Shown: one piece after another, positions 49,451 to 62,800 of the stretch | Layout: every line of letters starts with the position of its first letter | Numbering within the stretch: position 1 is the stretch's first letter | DNA from: Mycteria americana | Taxonomy: Eukaryota; Chordata; Aves; Ciconiiformes; Ciconiidae | Length of the DNA: 64,000 bases | Assembly (NCBI RefSeq): GCF_035582795.1 | Contig: NC_134373.1 | Span: 31,218,501 to 31,282,500 of the forward strand | Direction of reading: 5' to 3' | Translations under genes and position numbers: made by a program | Notes under the pieces: model-generated | The model's input: the letters and a program-made list of their open reading frames with translations, nothing else | Database searches by the model: none | Told to the model about the DNA's origin: nothing

Positions 49451-52400
49451 CTTTAACATGCAGGACAAAATTTATTGTAATCAGTGCATGCAGTAAATGC
49501 ACAAATACCATTACCTTGCCTTGCTAATTAACTCTCCGAAGAGGAAGAGATGGGGAAGACCTGCTTGGCCATCTCTTCCTTTCTCTCTTGCCCCAGGCAG
49601 GGCAGGCTTGTTTTCTACTGGTCCATGCTCTAGTGGTTCTTCTAATAGAGTTTTAAACATTATTTTGAAGTTAAAAATGGTAATAACAAGGCTGGCAGAC
49701 ACAGAAAAGCAGCCATGGGGCTGGGGATGCTTCTTATGGCAGGTATTGTATCCTGGAGTTGGTCTTGTTGCTCTCTGGCCTTGATCTGCCCATAAGGCTC
49801 CTCCTCATGGATGTAACTTGGTGGCAATCGGGTCTATTCACGTGCTTAGTCAAGTACGTTGGTGATTCGGAGACCTTTGATCCCATCACGTTCCTATCTG
49901 GAAGAAGAGGAGCTCACCCAGGTTGGGTTGTCCCCAGGGGACCGCTGCTGGGTAGAAGACAGGGCTGTTGCGGTGTCAGCAGAAGACAGTCATGGCTAAA
50001 GCGGCGATGATCTATGTGCAGTGTGTGGTGTCAATCCTTGCAATTCTTTAGCTTTCAGCCAAGGTAGCGGCAAACAAGGAATTAAACCGCATTTCAATGA
50101 ACTATCACTATGTAGCAGAAATCTCTGTTTCTAACTGCGGCAGAGATCCTAATCTCTTTGGATAAAAACCCAAAGCTCTGAGTGAATGCAGAGCATGGGG
50201 CGGAGGTAATGCATTACCTCCCCGGGGGAAAAACAGGCTAAAACTCAGGCGAGGCATTGAGCTCCTTGTAACTTATGAGGCTGTTCGTCTGGGGATGGCA
50301 ATAAGTTGTATTATGGCCCCGCTTGCTCTGCATTCTATTTACACAACACTATTTTTCATTTTAATGGTGGTTTTTCAGCCAGCTTTGTTAGGGCTGCTGC
50401 TAATTGGACTGGATTCATGTGCCCTGCCAGGGCAGGACAAGGCCGGTGCGGGTTCAATGGGAAGGGTGAGTTTTACTGCCTGGTGCTTTGAACGGGCATC
50501 GAAGGAGAAGGGGTCATGGCAGGGGTGAGAGAGGAATTTAGGAACAAGTTTAACCCTCTGGCTGCCATGGAAGCGCGGAGGTGCCCTCCCCACGGCGGTG
50601 ATGGGGCAGGGAGTGGCTCCACACGAGCCAAATAGCCCCCAGGGAGATGAAAACCCTTTTTGTGAGTGACCTTTCTGACCTGGAAAGATGCAGGCCCCCC
50701 TCTTCTGCTGGGAAATTGGATTCAAAAGTTCTTCAGTGCTTGAAGTGTCAGCTTCAGACCTTCATGAAGTGGTTTTCATGGGCCACCTCAAAGAATCGGA
50801 ACTGGTTGCTGGGACAATCTCACCAGAGCTTTGAAAGGAGCAAAATTTGCACCCTCAAAACCTAGAGCTAGATTTTACTGAGAAACTGTAACGTGCTGAG
50901 CAGGGAGCTAGCCGTGTCTCTTGTATCACTCTGCCCCTGTAAATAGGTAAGCAATAACACAAGGACCAGGACAGCTGTCATGCATGTGAGACTTGGCTGC
51001 AAAGCAATGCTTCTGGTTTGTGGGACACTTCTACCTGCTGCAGGGCTCCCCAGCTCCCTCGGCACAGGGGCCCTGGGAGGTCATAGAGCTCCTGGGTTTC
51101 TGCTTGTGTTCCCAGGGCCCCTGGGAGAATTTCACAAAAATCCTCCCCCCATCCCTGACCCACAGCACCTGCCGTCCCTGGTCCCCACTGCCCTGCGGTC
51201 CTCCCCGGAGCCCTGGATGCTGCGGTGCTGCCACGCTGACTGTCCCAAGGTGACCAGAGCTTCTAGCTCCCAGTCACCCCATTAAGACAGAGAAACCCCA
51301 CCAATTAGATGGAGAAATAAACATCTAGTGGAGCATCCATTTGGGATGTCTCCAAAAACACAGGTCTGAAATGTGTGGCTCTTTAGGCAGAGGTGCCATC
51401 GTCCCCCTGCCCCTTCAGCTGATGTGGCAACATCTGTCCCCATCTTGCTGTGGGATCAGACCTCTTCGCCCCGAGGACAGAAAAGCATGGCGCAGAAGAG
51501 CTAGGCTCCTTTTGCTCACCCATTCAGATGAACCGGGTGGTAAAACCAGGCCACCCATTTGCAATGGTCTTTCCCCATCAGCCAGTTGTAGTAACGACCA
51601 CAAACATCAGGAAACCCCCAAAGAGGAAGCCTGCCCGTGCCGTACACCCGAACAGTTCACATTTGTAGCCAAGAAACACAGCAAGGAGCTTACTAATTGG
51701 CAAAAGTACTGATTTGTAGCACTGCCTTTATTTTAAAAGGCAATTAGCACTGTGGAAGGATTCTCTCTGCCTCTTCAATATGGCATGTTTATTAGTTAAA
51801 ACTTCAATTTATGGTTAACGCTATACCATAACATATGTCATGGCTCTGCAACTGAGTTGCCCTGTGGCATCAAGCAAACAGAGCCAGAGCAGAAGTCCCA
51901 AGAGATGTGAACGTGGGGGGAAATAGTGCTGTGAAATAAAACGGCACCCACTGAAATGTAGTGGGGACATTTTCAGTGAAAGACTAAAACTCTGGAAGAT
52001 GTAACTATTTGGGATTTTCTCTTCCTGCTCTCTTGAGAGGTGGGACTTCTTGATTTGGGTGCGGTGTTTATCTCTGCAGACAAACAAAGCGCAAATCCCT
52101 TTAGGTGAGGGCTGTGCTCGGGGACAGAGAGTAGCAACATCAAAGAGCCTAGGGGAGACAAACTGGACTGGTCTGTGAACCACTTCGTAAACCCAATTTT
52201 GGGGCAGGGAAGACCCAGGGTTTCCATCAGGCAATGGGGACGGATGGGACGTGCATGGGCAGATGAACATGCTGGCCAGCCTGCTGCTTGGACCGGCCCC
52301 TGGGCTGGAGAGCAGCTTTAACTTCATCACTGAGCCATGCAGTGACAACCACTTATCGTCACTCAGCTAAAGCAGAGATGACGAGCATGTCACCACTGTG

Positions 52401-54157
52401 ACCACCCTGGCGATGGCTCCAGGCCGCCATCTGGGCTGTTGCCATGCCCACTGCTGACAGTGAGCGGGAGATACTCTTTTGGGGGGGAAAGAAAGTTTTG
52501 TCTTAGTGCTTGTGGAGGACTAGGCACAGGCTTCCTGCACTTTGTTGAGGCAGGCTGTCACCAGAGAGGTCAGAAATCATTTATTTTTAACGCTATGAAT
52601 ATGTAGAAACTTGTCCGATCTTCTCGACCCAGTGGCCATGAATTTAGAAATGGCATCAGAAATCACGGCATTTGGTATCCTGCGAATCGGGTCAGAGCTA
52701 TAAATTTCTCTTATTGGTGTGTGAGCCATTTGCCATACGTGACTTGCTGAATTTGTGGTCGTTTCTCTCTCTACCTGTGTGCCGAGTGTATGACTGTGAT
52801 TTTATATTGCGCCTCTGAGACACAAAGTCCTTCTGGTGTTTTTGCCTAGCATCCTAAACAGGCTCGCTCTCCTCCCTGTCCCCTTTGCTAATGGCTTCTG
52901 GCCACAGCCTGGCCCTTAAATCACGGGCTGCACCTGAACAGGCATAAACTGCACCTCTCCCCAGACAGAGGGTATTTGTTTAGAGCGGTGAGCAATGCGC
53001 CTCTGAACACAACACACGGTTCAGCCTTGCGAGAACGGCTGCTCCTACGCCGAGTCCGAGACGGGTTCTCCGACACAGGCACCGGAGCCCCTGCCCACAG
53101 GGGCAAGTCCTGTAAAGACCTTCGAAACGTTGAACGAGCCTTTTCAAGGACAGTCATTCTGAATACAAAGGGAGAAAATGTTCAGCGTAGATATCGTGGG
53201 GGGTATGTTAAAATGATCCGTGCACTGGGAGGAAAGCTTAAGCTAAGGAAGTTTACATTGTGGGGACGGTGTTGCCGTCCACCTCCTCCACTTCACTGCC
53301 CATGCTTTTCCTCCCCCACCTATATCTGTTCTAGATATAAAAGCTTTATTGCAAGACTGTTTTTGCTCAGCGCATTAAAATGAAGCATTTGCAACCCCTC
53401 CTCCCCGTTGCAACTGCTCCCAGCAGCAGTGATCCCTGCCTGCTCCCAGCCCCTCTGCTCAGCCTGGGGAAGGAGGCGAGTGCGGCAGCAGGACGGCCGG
53501 CCGCCAGAGCACAGCTCTGCTGAGGTGCCCCCGTGTATTGAAACGGGGCTGCCACATCCTACAGATCTGCTCCCTCGGAGCCTGGTGAATCACTGAAGGC
53601 AGCAGATGTGACTAAGATGTTTCCTAACAAATTTTTAATCCTTTTGGCGCAGCAGTGCCAATGCACAAACGTGAACTTTATCAATGGGACTGTTAATTAA
53701 ATTCTGGTCTTGTTGCAGTGGTGCAACGCCATTGAGACAGTTTGGTGTATTAACATAAAACAAGAAAAGCGGATTTTCTCACGTGCTGCTGAGAATTGCA
53801 TCTTGCCTGCAGGTTGCTGCTGAAAATGATATATAGGTGTCATCAGGGTCTGAGCCCAATTACGAGGGTGGAGCAGGACATTTGGAACTGCACGCTTCTG
53901 GGTCAAAGACAGAGCTGATAGGCCCCCTACTACTAACTCACAGTCACTTTCAAAGCCAAGGTCTCCAGCAAACTACGTGTACCACTTTTTGTGTTTCCTT
54001 CCCAGCCAGCCAGAGGATGAGTGCTAAATCCTGCCCCATCCAGTAGCTGAAGTAACCGCACCCAAAAGGGCCCATCAGGATAAGGGTTCTGTGCTTGTTA
54101 AATGTGAACCTTCATGCCATTTCAATTTAAACCTTTTCCAAATATATTAGGGTTGGG

Positions 54158-54179
54158 TTTTTTTTTTTTGGGGGGGGGG
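54158..54179 (+). repeat. T12-G10 homopolymer junction
   Basis: A run of 12 T directly followed by 10 G on the plus strand. Errors in length are likely here in sequencing. Confidence 0.85.
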
Positions 54180-55815
54180 TTTAAATAGCAAGGTTTCCTG
54201 GATTTCTGACCTGTTGGTGCATGTCTAGAGCACTTACTATCGTCCATCAGGGCCCTGCCAACCCGCAATCTGTATAAAAGCAAAGACAAAGCACCTCTGC
54301 CATAATGATTTTTCAACTACAAATTGTTGGAAAGGTGGTATTTGTGAAAACAGCACTAGCTTTGTGTATTCAGCAGGGAATAGGCATGAGGCAAAGGAAA
54401 TATTGGGAAATAGAGGGCTGGTGGTGCAGGGTTATGAATGTGGAAACAGGTTAATGATAGAAACTGGTTTGTAGGTGTTAGCAGACACGAGCAAAGGTAA
54501 GTTTTAGAAGCAAAGGCTTCACAGGAGTTGTCCCAGAAGAACCCCTCTGAAGCTATGGCTAGGGCAAACGCCATTCTCTGTTGCCACCGCAGACAGAACG
54601 CAGAGGAGGCGAGAGCATCCCAGAAGATCTCAGCAGCTTTCTTTCCATTTTTCTTTCAAGCCTCCATGTACAGCTTCAGTGTTAACCCACCTTCCTCCCT
54701 ATATTTTCAAGTTCCATAACATTTTAAGCAAAAGACCACCCAGCCTTGAAAAACAAATCCAAGGACTACTATACTTTGAAGAAAGGAGGGCAACCATTTA
54801 CAACCAAAAGAAAAAAGTCATTAAATTTTGATTGTTATGGTAAAGAGTAGGACAGAGGCTAGAAAGTCGTAACTGCTTTGTTTTGTTCCTTAGAGATAGG
54901 GAACTGTGCTCATCTGGCTTTAAATAAATCATAACAGTTACTTCCTGATGGCCTTTTGTCTCCCAGCTTCAAGTGTTTCAGAAGCAGCTGAAGGCCGCTT
55001 TCTTGCTAAGGGCTTTTGTCTCACTTCCTCCTAGAGCTTTGTGACAAAACTTACGCTATTTTGTGTAAGGAAGTAGATGCATTAGTGAGTGCAGTACCTC
55101 TTGGCTGAGGCTAGGTTTATTTGAACTTACTGTTTCTAAAGCGGTCAACTGATCACTTATTGACCATTTTACTTGAAATGTGGTCAAGGGCTGCAGTCCA
55201 CAGTAAGTCAGCCTGCCTTCTCTTAGTCCCCCTCTGCTGTGTAACCACCTCCTGAGCCTATCGTCGAGCCATGCTTGTTTCGCCAGTGGTGCTGCTCTGC
55301 ATCTTCCCAGCCCTGGGAAGTGCGGTGTTGAAGGACAGCACAGAAGTGCTTTTTCAGCCCTCCAGCTGCCGACCAGCTTTGGCAGCAGAGGGGTGTGAGC
55401 AAGTGCGGGGTTCGGTGTCTCTGGTATGCCTCTTAAGGACTTAAGTTTCCCACCCTGAGGCCCAGAGCACTAATCTTTCTGCTGGGATGAGTCTTCCTCT
55501 CAGGAAGGTGCAAACTGTAATCCCCGTGCCTGTGGGGATGAATCAAGTCTATTACTTGAATGCAGACATGGATCAAATGCATCTAGCTTCAAGTCTGCTT
55601 TCCAATTCTGACCCCAGCTGTGAAGCATTAAGTGCTGCAGTATCTCTTCAATACAGCTAAGCCACGTTCATTCCTAGTGACTGCTGCTTGCAGGATTCAC
55701 CGCTGTGCTGAGGGATGCCTTGAGACCAGAGCTGGTTTGCCTGGTACCTGGGGCGGTGGGGGTGCTCGGACTGAAGCTGTCAGTCAGTACAGTTAGCCCG
55801 CTCCAGTTTAAAAGG

Positions 55816-55880
55816 AAAAACAAACAAACAAAACAAAACACAAAAATACCAAAACAAAAACAAACAAAAAACCAAAACGA
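55816..55880 (+). repeat. A-rich (AAAC)n-like low-complexity tract
   Basis: About 65 bp of AAAC/AAAAC units with interruptions. It could be simple sequence or the remnant of a retroposon tail. No retroposon body is recognisable next to it. Confidence 0.8.
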
Positions 55881-56288
55881 GAAACCCCTGCAAGAACGTG
55901 ACACACCCTCTTCCGGCAGTTTAGGTCTAGCAAACTTAATCCGGGAGGAATTACAGCCCATGCTGTTACCCCCTGAAATGCAGAGCCTGCTTGTTTCTGC
56001 TCAGCTGTCCCCAGTCAATGTTCAGAGCTGTAGAACATTTTAAAGATCCACACAACAAGGTGGGATTATAACTGTGGGTGCTCTGTTTGGTTTGTAACAC
56101 AGAGGAGCTCTCTGACTAAACGCACCTTTCACTTCCCAGCCATCGTTAACCAGTTATTCTTCTTTCAGTTCAACTTCAGTCTGCCACTTAACCATCAACT
56201 GGGTCTGTCTGTACCTAAAAATTATTTGAAATGAAACATTCATTATTACTGAGCTTAGACACCCAGAACAAGGCTGCCATTTGATTTC

Positions 56289-56294
56289 TTTATT
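56289..56294 (-). terminator. Polyadenylation signal AATAAA of the minus-strand gene
   Basis: TTTATT on the plus strand, AATAAA on the minus strand, 25 nt downstream of the stop codon of the gene at 56320-63539. It is the closest canonical signal and implies a very short 3' UTR, unless later signals are used. Confidence 0.5.
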
Positions 56295-56319
56295 TCAGAA
56301 ATGATAAAGCACTCCAGTA

Positions 56320-56877
56320 CTAAACTCTTTTTCTCTCCAACAGCAGCTGAGCCACTAAACTGATGACGTGTGGATTAACCAAACAGTCTAGCAAATCATT
56401 GGTAGAAAGGGCTGTTTGCGAGGCATTTGGACTGCCATCTGAATCCATTTGATGTGCAGGCATTTCACAGTCATTACTCATTACCAATTGCTTTCTGGTG
56501 CTGTGTAATTTTCCAAAATGTCCTCCTTCATTTTCACGGAGAAGATCTCTACTGTCACCTTCAACTGCAACTGTGCCCATCGAGCTTGTTTCTTGAGACT
56601 GTGGCAAAACTTGAATAAGATGAGGCCCAAAAGGTATTTTCTGCAACTTTTCTGCTTTAAATGTTGAAAAGCCAAATTCATGGGTTAGTAATCTGCAGCC
56701 CTCTGGTTCACAACCAACTTCCATTTTCTTCCTCTTGCATGAGGTGCTTGTCCTTTGCTCTGCACCAGTGCTGCTGGGACGTGCCTGCTCTGACACACTT
56801 GCCTTTTGACACTTGAAATATGCAGACACTGCTTTATTCAGGTACTGAAGATTGATTTCATGGGATGTTGCCTCAAC
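56320..56877 (-). CDS. Unrecognised gene, last coding exon
   Basis: Acceptor TGTTTTCTTAG (minus strand), phase 0, 185 codons plus TAG. It begins VEATSHEINLQYLNKAVSAY, continues with a polar Ser/Gln/Glu-rich segment containing the basic CKRKKME, and ends with the helix NDLLDCLVNPHVISLVAQLL followed by LERKRV. One long open frame plus good splice and poly(A) signals make it the best supported exon of the gene. Confidence 0.75.
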   Translation of the reverse strand, partial: VEATSHEINLQYLNKAVSAYFKCQKASVSEQARPSSTGAEQRTSTSCKRKKMEVGCEPEGCRLLTHEFGFSTFKAEKLQKIPFGPHLIQVLPQSQETSSMGTVAVEGDSRDLLRENEGGHFGKLHSTRKQLVMSNDCEMPAHQMDSDGSPNASQTALSTNDLLDCLVNPHVISLVAQLLLERKRV

Positions 56878-59800
56878 CTAAGAAAACACCCAGGATACAC
56901 TCAGTTAAAAGGTTTCAATTCAGTGTTGCATGATTATCTTACATGAATTACTTTTGCTACATGAGGGAAGGAATTTAAAATTCTTTTTCTCGGGCAGCAG
57001 AAAGACTCAGGGGGAGCTAAGCAAAATGTCAGTAATTCTCTGTTATCAATTCTATAATGGGAGCAAGAAAGGGCTTACCTCTGTGGGATTTAGCCAGAGA
57101 TCTCCATCACTGGGATTTTCTGCTGATTTTATGGCACATACCAGCATTCGAGTTATTGCTTCTTCTACACGGGCTTCATGATCTGCATCCTGCCTCAAAG
57201 GAACAGAAAGTGTTTGGAGACAGGTTAGCACTTGGCCATCTGCAGAAACGTGGAAGTTCTTGGGAAGAACTAAATGGATGGCCTTAGTTTGAAAGGCATA
57301 CTCATGTATGTCAGTGAAAGGCTTCAGACTTTTGATGCTCCTACACATGCGTACAGCCCCCACATGAGTAACAGCACAAGCTTTGGTGTGACTACTCGTC
57401 TGAATAAGGATTTGCAAAAATAAGTTCTAGTGTGTGTATATAATTTTTTTTCCTTACTAGTGTTCTGTTAATTGAATCTGGTGCTTGAAATTACAATGCA
57501 ATGTTAGCATTTAATTAATGTATGCATTTATATAGCTCTTTAGGACTAGAAGGACCATGAATGTACATACCAAATTTTATATATCTACATAATCTGTCTA
57601 ATTTAAGTACTTAAAACACACAGGATGTTACAGCAAGGCAGCAACTATCTGGGGGCTACAGAGGCACAAAAGTGAGTCTTAAGGAAATTCAGGAAATATT
57701 TTATCATGTAACAGTAACTGACATACTGCTGCAGTTTTAAACATAAGCAGAAGGAAAAACACATTTCCTCTGAAAGCATTCCTGCAAAACGAAATACTTA
57801 GTAACTGGTTCTTTGTTTCAGGCCTTCACTTTCTGCATCATCCCCTCGTGCAGCTGGGTACTAGCTAGTTTAGGATAACAGAACAAAAAAAAACTTTATA
57901 GGATCTTCTTAAGCTTTCTTTCCTACTTAACCAGATTTCTTGTATGTGGAAGGGAAGGGTATGTGGAAGGAGACAATAAGACTCCAAACAAGATGGGCGG
58001 TATAGTTATTTCAATGACAAGTGCCTAGGAGCGGATACGTAAATTTGCTTTCGTTGAGATGCTTAGACATACAAGTTTTGGAAGAAAGATGTAACCTTGT
58101 CAACCCACAGCCCTGAACTGCCTAACTGTGGCTTGGGGGAACATGTCAAGCAAACCATGCATCTTGCTAGTATGAGTGCTGAAGGCAGTAACTCATCCTG
58201 GAACCCTGAGCAGAATTTGGGATAGAAGCAGGGGGAAGTGCTCTTAGTATTTTGTGGCTTTGGATGCTTGGCTTATTAATGGCCTCCTATAACAAGCCCC
58301 TAAAACACAGAGTTTGGTATCTACACACGGAAATTATTTAAGGTGTTGCACTCTTGGTATTCATCCTGGTCTGCTGAATAACAGGGTTGTACTGACTGTA
58401 TGGAAGTATGTTAGGAAGCAAGGAATACTTTGAGTAGCTCACATCCAGCTGAAACCAAATTAAACTTCTACTCTAAAGTCTTGCCAATGTAGTTAATGGT
58501 TTCACTAGGACTATAAATGTTGGCATGATTCACTTCTGTCAATATGAAAGCAGCTGGTAACAGCTGCAAGCGAGAACTGCTTGATTTGGTAATGGAAATG
58601 TTCTCAGCATTGTCTTTTAGCATCCATGTCAGAATTTGTTTTTATAGATGGATTGCCCAACACCTAACAGTGCTGCCATCGTCAGCTGTCGGGATAATTA
58701 CTGTAAGGAACTTTCACCTGGGTTGCAATAGCTACACTTGCTTATGGCAGCTTTTGATATTTGGGGAGGGGGAGTCTCTGTGTCATTCATTAGCAAGATC
58801 CAGCAAACATTCCTCTGCTTATGATGCCATACACAACTACCAGCTCTCGCTGTCACCAAACAGGATCTCGGTGACTTCTGCAAGACCTTTATGACCAGAA
58901 AGACCATGGAATTTAGCTCCACTATTTTTTTTTTTTTCTTGCAGCACATTAAGAACAGCTAGAAATGCTATAGCTAACGCACCACCCAGCCACCTGGGAG
59001 TTACCAGCTTGGCATAACTGATCCAGTCCTGACCTGCTCCTCCAGAGGGGGACAATTTCTGAGGCATAGCTTAGGGTACAAGTGTGTGTGTTGATATGAG
59101 GGTCTTTCCAAGCACGGGGCACACAGCCAGTTCCTCTGAATTACCTCAAAGGCTGCTCAAATTTTAAGGCAGGCTTAAATGGTTGCTCTACAACATTGTT
59201 GGTGCTTTCTCTGGCACTGGACACAGCCTGGCTGTACTTAGGGCTATATAAGAACTCTGTATGGGCTGTCGGCCTGCTGTCCTTTCTAAATACATAGTCT
59301 CATCTGGAAAATTTCTCCATAAGGGAAACACCCAAGTGAGTTTCTCTACTCTGCAAATGCTTGGTTTGATGTTGGTACAAGAAATGTATCGTGTAGTCTT
59401 TCAACAGCAGTTGAACGCATGTGTTCATTCCCCTGCAGATTTCCAGTCTAATAAAGGTGTTGTTTTTTTTTTTTTAAAAAAAAAAAAGGCAATAAGTATT
59501 TTAGTGAGGCTGCTTTCACAGGCCATTTCAAAGGGTCTTTTTTATATTAAGCTAGGATTAATGATAAAGTAATTTGAATCAGAAAACCTTCTGGAGCATT
59601 GAGATGATATCCCTGGAACCATCCCATACATACTGGTTAACATGAGCAAGAAAAATCAAAGCCTGGGGAAAGGAAAATTAATTAAGTACTTGAGAAAATC
59701 CAACTTCAGGCAAATGAAAACTATCACAGAGAAATGAAACTTCAAAAATCCTCTGCCACCCCCTTCCTATCACATTAATCTGATTTAAATTCTAATTTAG

Positions 59801-62800
59801 CTTTGCATGTAAGCATGCGCTTGAGGTGAAGCTGCTGTTTTGTCATCCCCTATTCAGCACAAAGCTGGCTAGTCCATAAGAAATTGGACATGAAAAGTTT
59901 ATCTTGTGTTTAATTGTTTGCCTGATTGAGGTAAATTTGCATGTGATTTCTGCTGAATTGGGGCTTCAGATCTGGAACCTTGGAAGGGTCTTCAGGAAAA
60001 ACTGTATCCATAAGGGCTCTTCCCTCACCAGCCTCTGAATACAGCACACCCAATAGGGCTGAACCTGGCAGGCAAGGGACAAAATGCTTCAGCCTTGATC
60101 CTTGCAAAAGTTCCTGCTCAACGCAGCTAAGTAGGAAACGCAGCTTGAGTTCCGAGTGGCATAATTTCTCTGCTCAGGTCATATTCTTTTCACTGTTTTC
60201 TTGCTAGAGATGCTTCTTTTTTCTCCCCCCACTTTTGCAAAAATCTTGAACTGAATGTTGTGCTACTGGCAAAGCACTAGCTGCATTTTAGTGGTGGCTG
60301 ACAAATGGTGCTAGTAGAACATGCAAGTCTGCAAAGTTTTCTGGGATTTGAGGATAAAAGATGCTATGTAAATGTAAGTACAATTGAAACTGCTCAAAAG
60401 TGTCTCATGAGGTGATCAAATCTGGGACAGGATTATTTGTGTCAGCTTTCCTACTCTTTATAATATATGCAAACACGGAAGCGCTACATCACCATGACAT
60501 ATAAAGGAAAATACCAGTTCAATCCAAGAGTTTATGCTGACAGTGATGGGGTCAATGGATTCCACATAGTGCCACCAGTGCCTTGGAACGAGCAGGACCT
60601 GGAATCAGAGACATCGCATTAGGGTACTAGCAGAGGCTTGAAGAAAGATAAGGTGTTTTAATTAAGATGATGTGGGATGCAGAGGCAGAATGAGGCAAGG
60701 AATAGGGGTGGGTGGTGATCTTTATTTCTTTCTTCTAAAGAGCCTTTTCTCAAGACTTAAATGCCCACTCTCTCCGCCCTTTGTATCAACATTATATAAG
60801 AAGTAGACATGATCCAGAACTACCTCTCATCCAAACTCCTCCTGATGTGAGGCAGGATTGCAACCTTATAGCTGTTGTAGGTAAGCAAGGTCTGGCTGTA
60901 CAAAGGGAGTGCGGCTGGTGTAGCAGTAGAGCAGGGCTTTAGAGAAAGTCTCAGCCAAGCAAGAATTCTTTTGTAGACTCTCCAACTAAGCAGACTTCCC
61001 AGTTTCTTTGAAGGACTACCAGCTGGCTTCCCCAAAAAGCAGGTATCCTAATGCTCATCTAGGTGATTAACAATACGTAGCTTTAATTCTGGTAAATACT
61101 CACCAGTGTTAAACTTGTCACTTTTAGTAGATAGGCTTTTAAAAGAAGGTGTCCCAGAAATCATGACAATCTAGTTTCGATCAGAGCTTTGCAACTATAT
61201 CAGGATGATAGCTGTGACATAAAATTTATTCTAACCCATGGCTTTTATGGTACAAAGACGTTAATGTTGTTTTGATGATATAGTACAAGCTTTACAGATT
61301 ACTGAACATTAGATTAACATGGAGCTATCAAGAAAAGCATAAAAGATGGTTTTTGACAGGGAATAAAAATGGTCAGAGACAGATAAAAATATACACTTCA
61401 GAATGGAGACAGTGAAGCAATGATCTGTATCTGAATTGCAGACAATTCTTTTTCTTCGTAGATACAAATTACCTAAAAAAATGTTCTGCTACCTAGATAG
61501 CCCTGTGCTTCATTATATCAAAACATGGCTAATGAGAAAATGTCTGTGTAGAAAACAATGACTGAGGCGCTAGTCCTGCAAACACTTACTTACAGGACAG
61601 TGCAGAGCTGTTTTTGGGCCACAGGACAAAATGTTCTCCACCGGTTTCAATTTAAGTCAAACAAAAAAAGCATTGGCTCTCTAAAGGTCAAAAACATTTG
61701 GAAATTGTACTTTAATCCAGTACAGCATACAAAACAGAGAAGGAAGTCAGTCTGTGGAAGGCCATTATTTAAAAAAATGTCACCAATTAGTTATTCCTGA
61801 CATGTAAAAGTGTACGAAACCCTACACAGACTTAAGACAAAACGTTTTCTACACAGAACAAGTTTCAGAGTGGTGCTTTCATCATAGAAACCTACACTTT
61901 AAATGAAAAGTGCAGTTGCATTAGCTGCAATGGGTTTATCTGTTAGCAAGTGTTTGCCCGTGTTTCATTGACGGCAGAATCATACAAAACCCACTCATCT
62001 GCTCTGTAGGGGGTCTTACGTTGCATTCTGTTAAAGAATCTGCCTGCTGTCCAAATGACAGGGTATAATGATGAAGCCTGGAAAATTTTGGTGCACAGCA
62101 GAAGAAGGCTGGATTAAGTAGCCGTTTCCAAGAACGGCGTCCTTACGGTGAGACTTGCATAGGAAGAGTGAGCTTGCCACATGCTAGAGAAGTGGATGAA
62201 GACATTAGGGAATTAGGGTATGGTGCAGAGGGAGTATGTAGCAAGGGAACAAAAGCAAGAGGCAAATTAAGGGAAGTGTATAAATGTTTCAGTAAGAGGG
62301 GCTGCCTGGAAAAACCAAGATGGAGATTAGGAATGGAACGTGCTGGCTCAACATAATTCATGTGCAAAGTAGAGACAGAACTGCTTTGGAAAGAGGAGGT
62401 ATAGCTAGGAGGAAAATACCATCCCCCCAACTAGTCCAGTCTTTTCAAACCAAAGAGGAGGAACTTGGTCTTTGGAGAGACTAATCAGATTTTACCTGCC
62501 AGCAGGTTAAGGGTAATAACGGCAAAGTTGTGTATTTCTGCAGCTGGCAGTGTTTGCTGATGCAATGTACAGAGCTGTGACTTGGAGGCAAAACAGGTAC
62601 CATAAAGATACTTGCTCTCCCTCTTTATTTTTGGGTAAGCTTATGCTTGTTAAAATAAGTATTTATAGCAGCAAGAACACTGCAATTATCAAAAAGCAAA
62701 AGGACTAAAACTTTAAGAAAGACTAAGAAATGGAAAAAAAAGTAATTAAAACCAAAAAATACAGCTGGCAAGGGAGCAGCAGAACTGACAGAAGACCAAA

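Larger units (their letters stand above)
42513..55100. other. Intergenic region without supported genes
   Basis: No exon chain or family resemblance found. GC-rich frames of up to about 217 codons around 46 kb occur on both strands and look like composition artefacts. Candidate regulatory blocks are listed separately. Confidence 0.5.

Noticed and set aside
59463-59487. T13-A12 run considered as a retroposon junction
   Set aside because: No retroposon body or target-site duplication recognisable on either side.
61016-61047. Extension of the exon at 60824 to 61047 (adds DTCFLGKPAGS)
   Set aside because: Open and phase 0, but the acceptor has a poor pyrimidine tract and the phase does not fit the exon at 62147-62183. 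Kept only as an alternative boundary.
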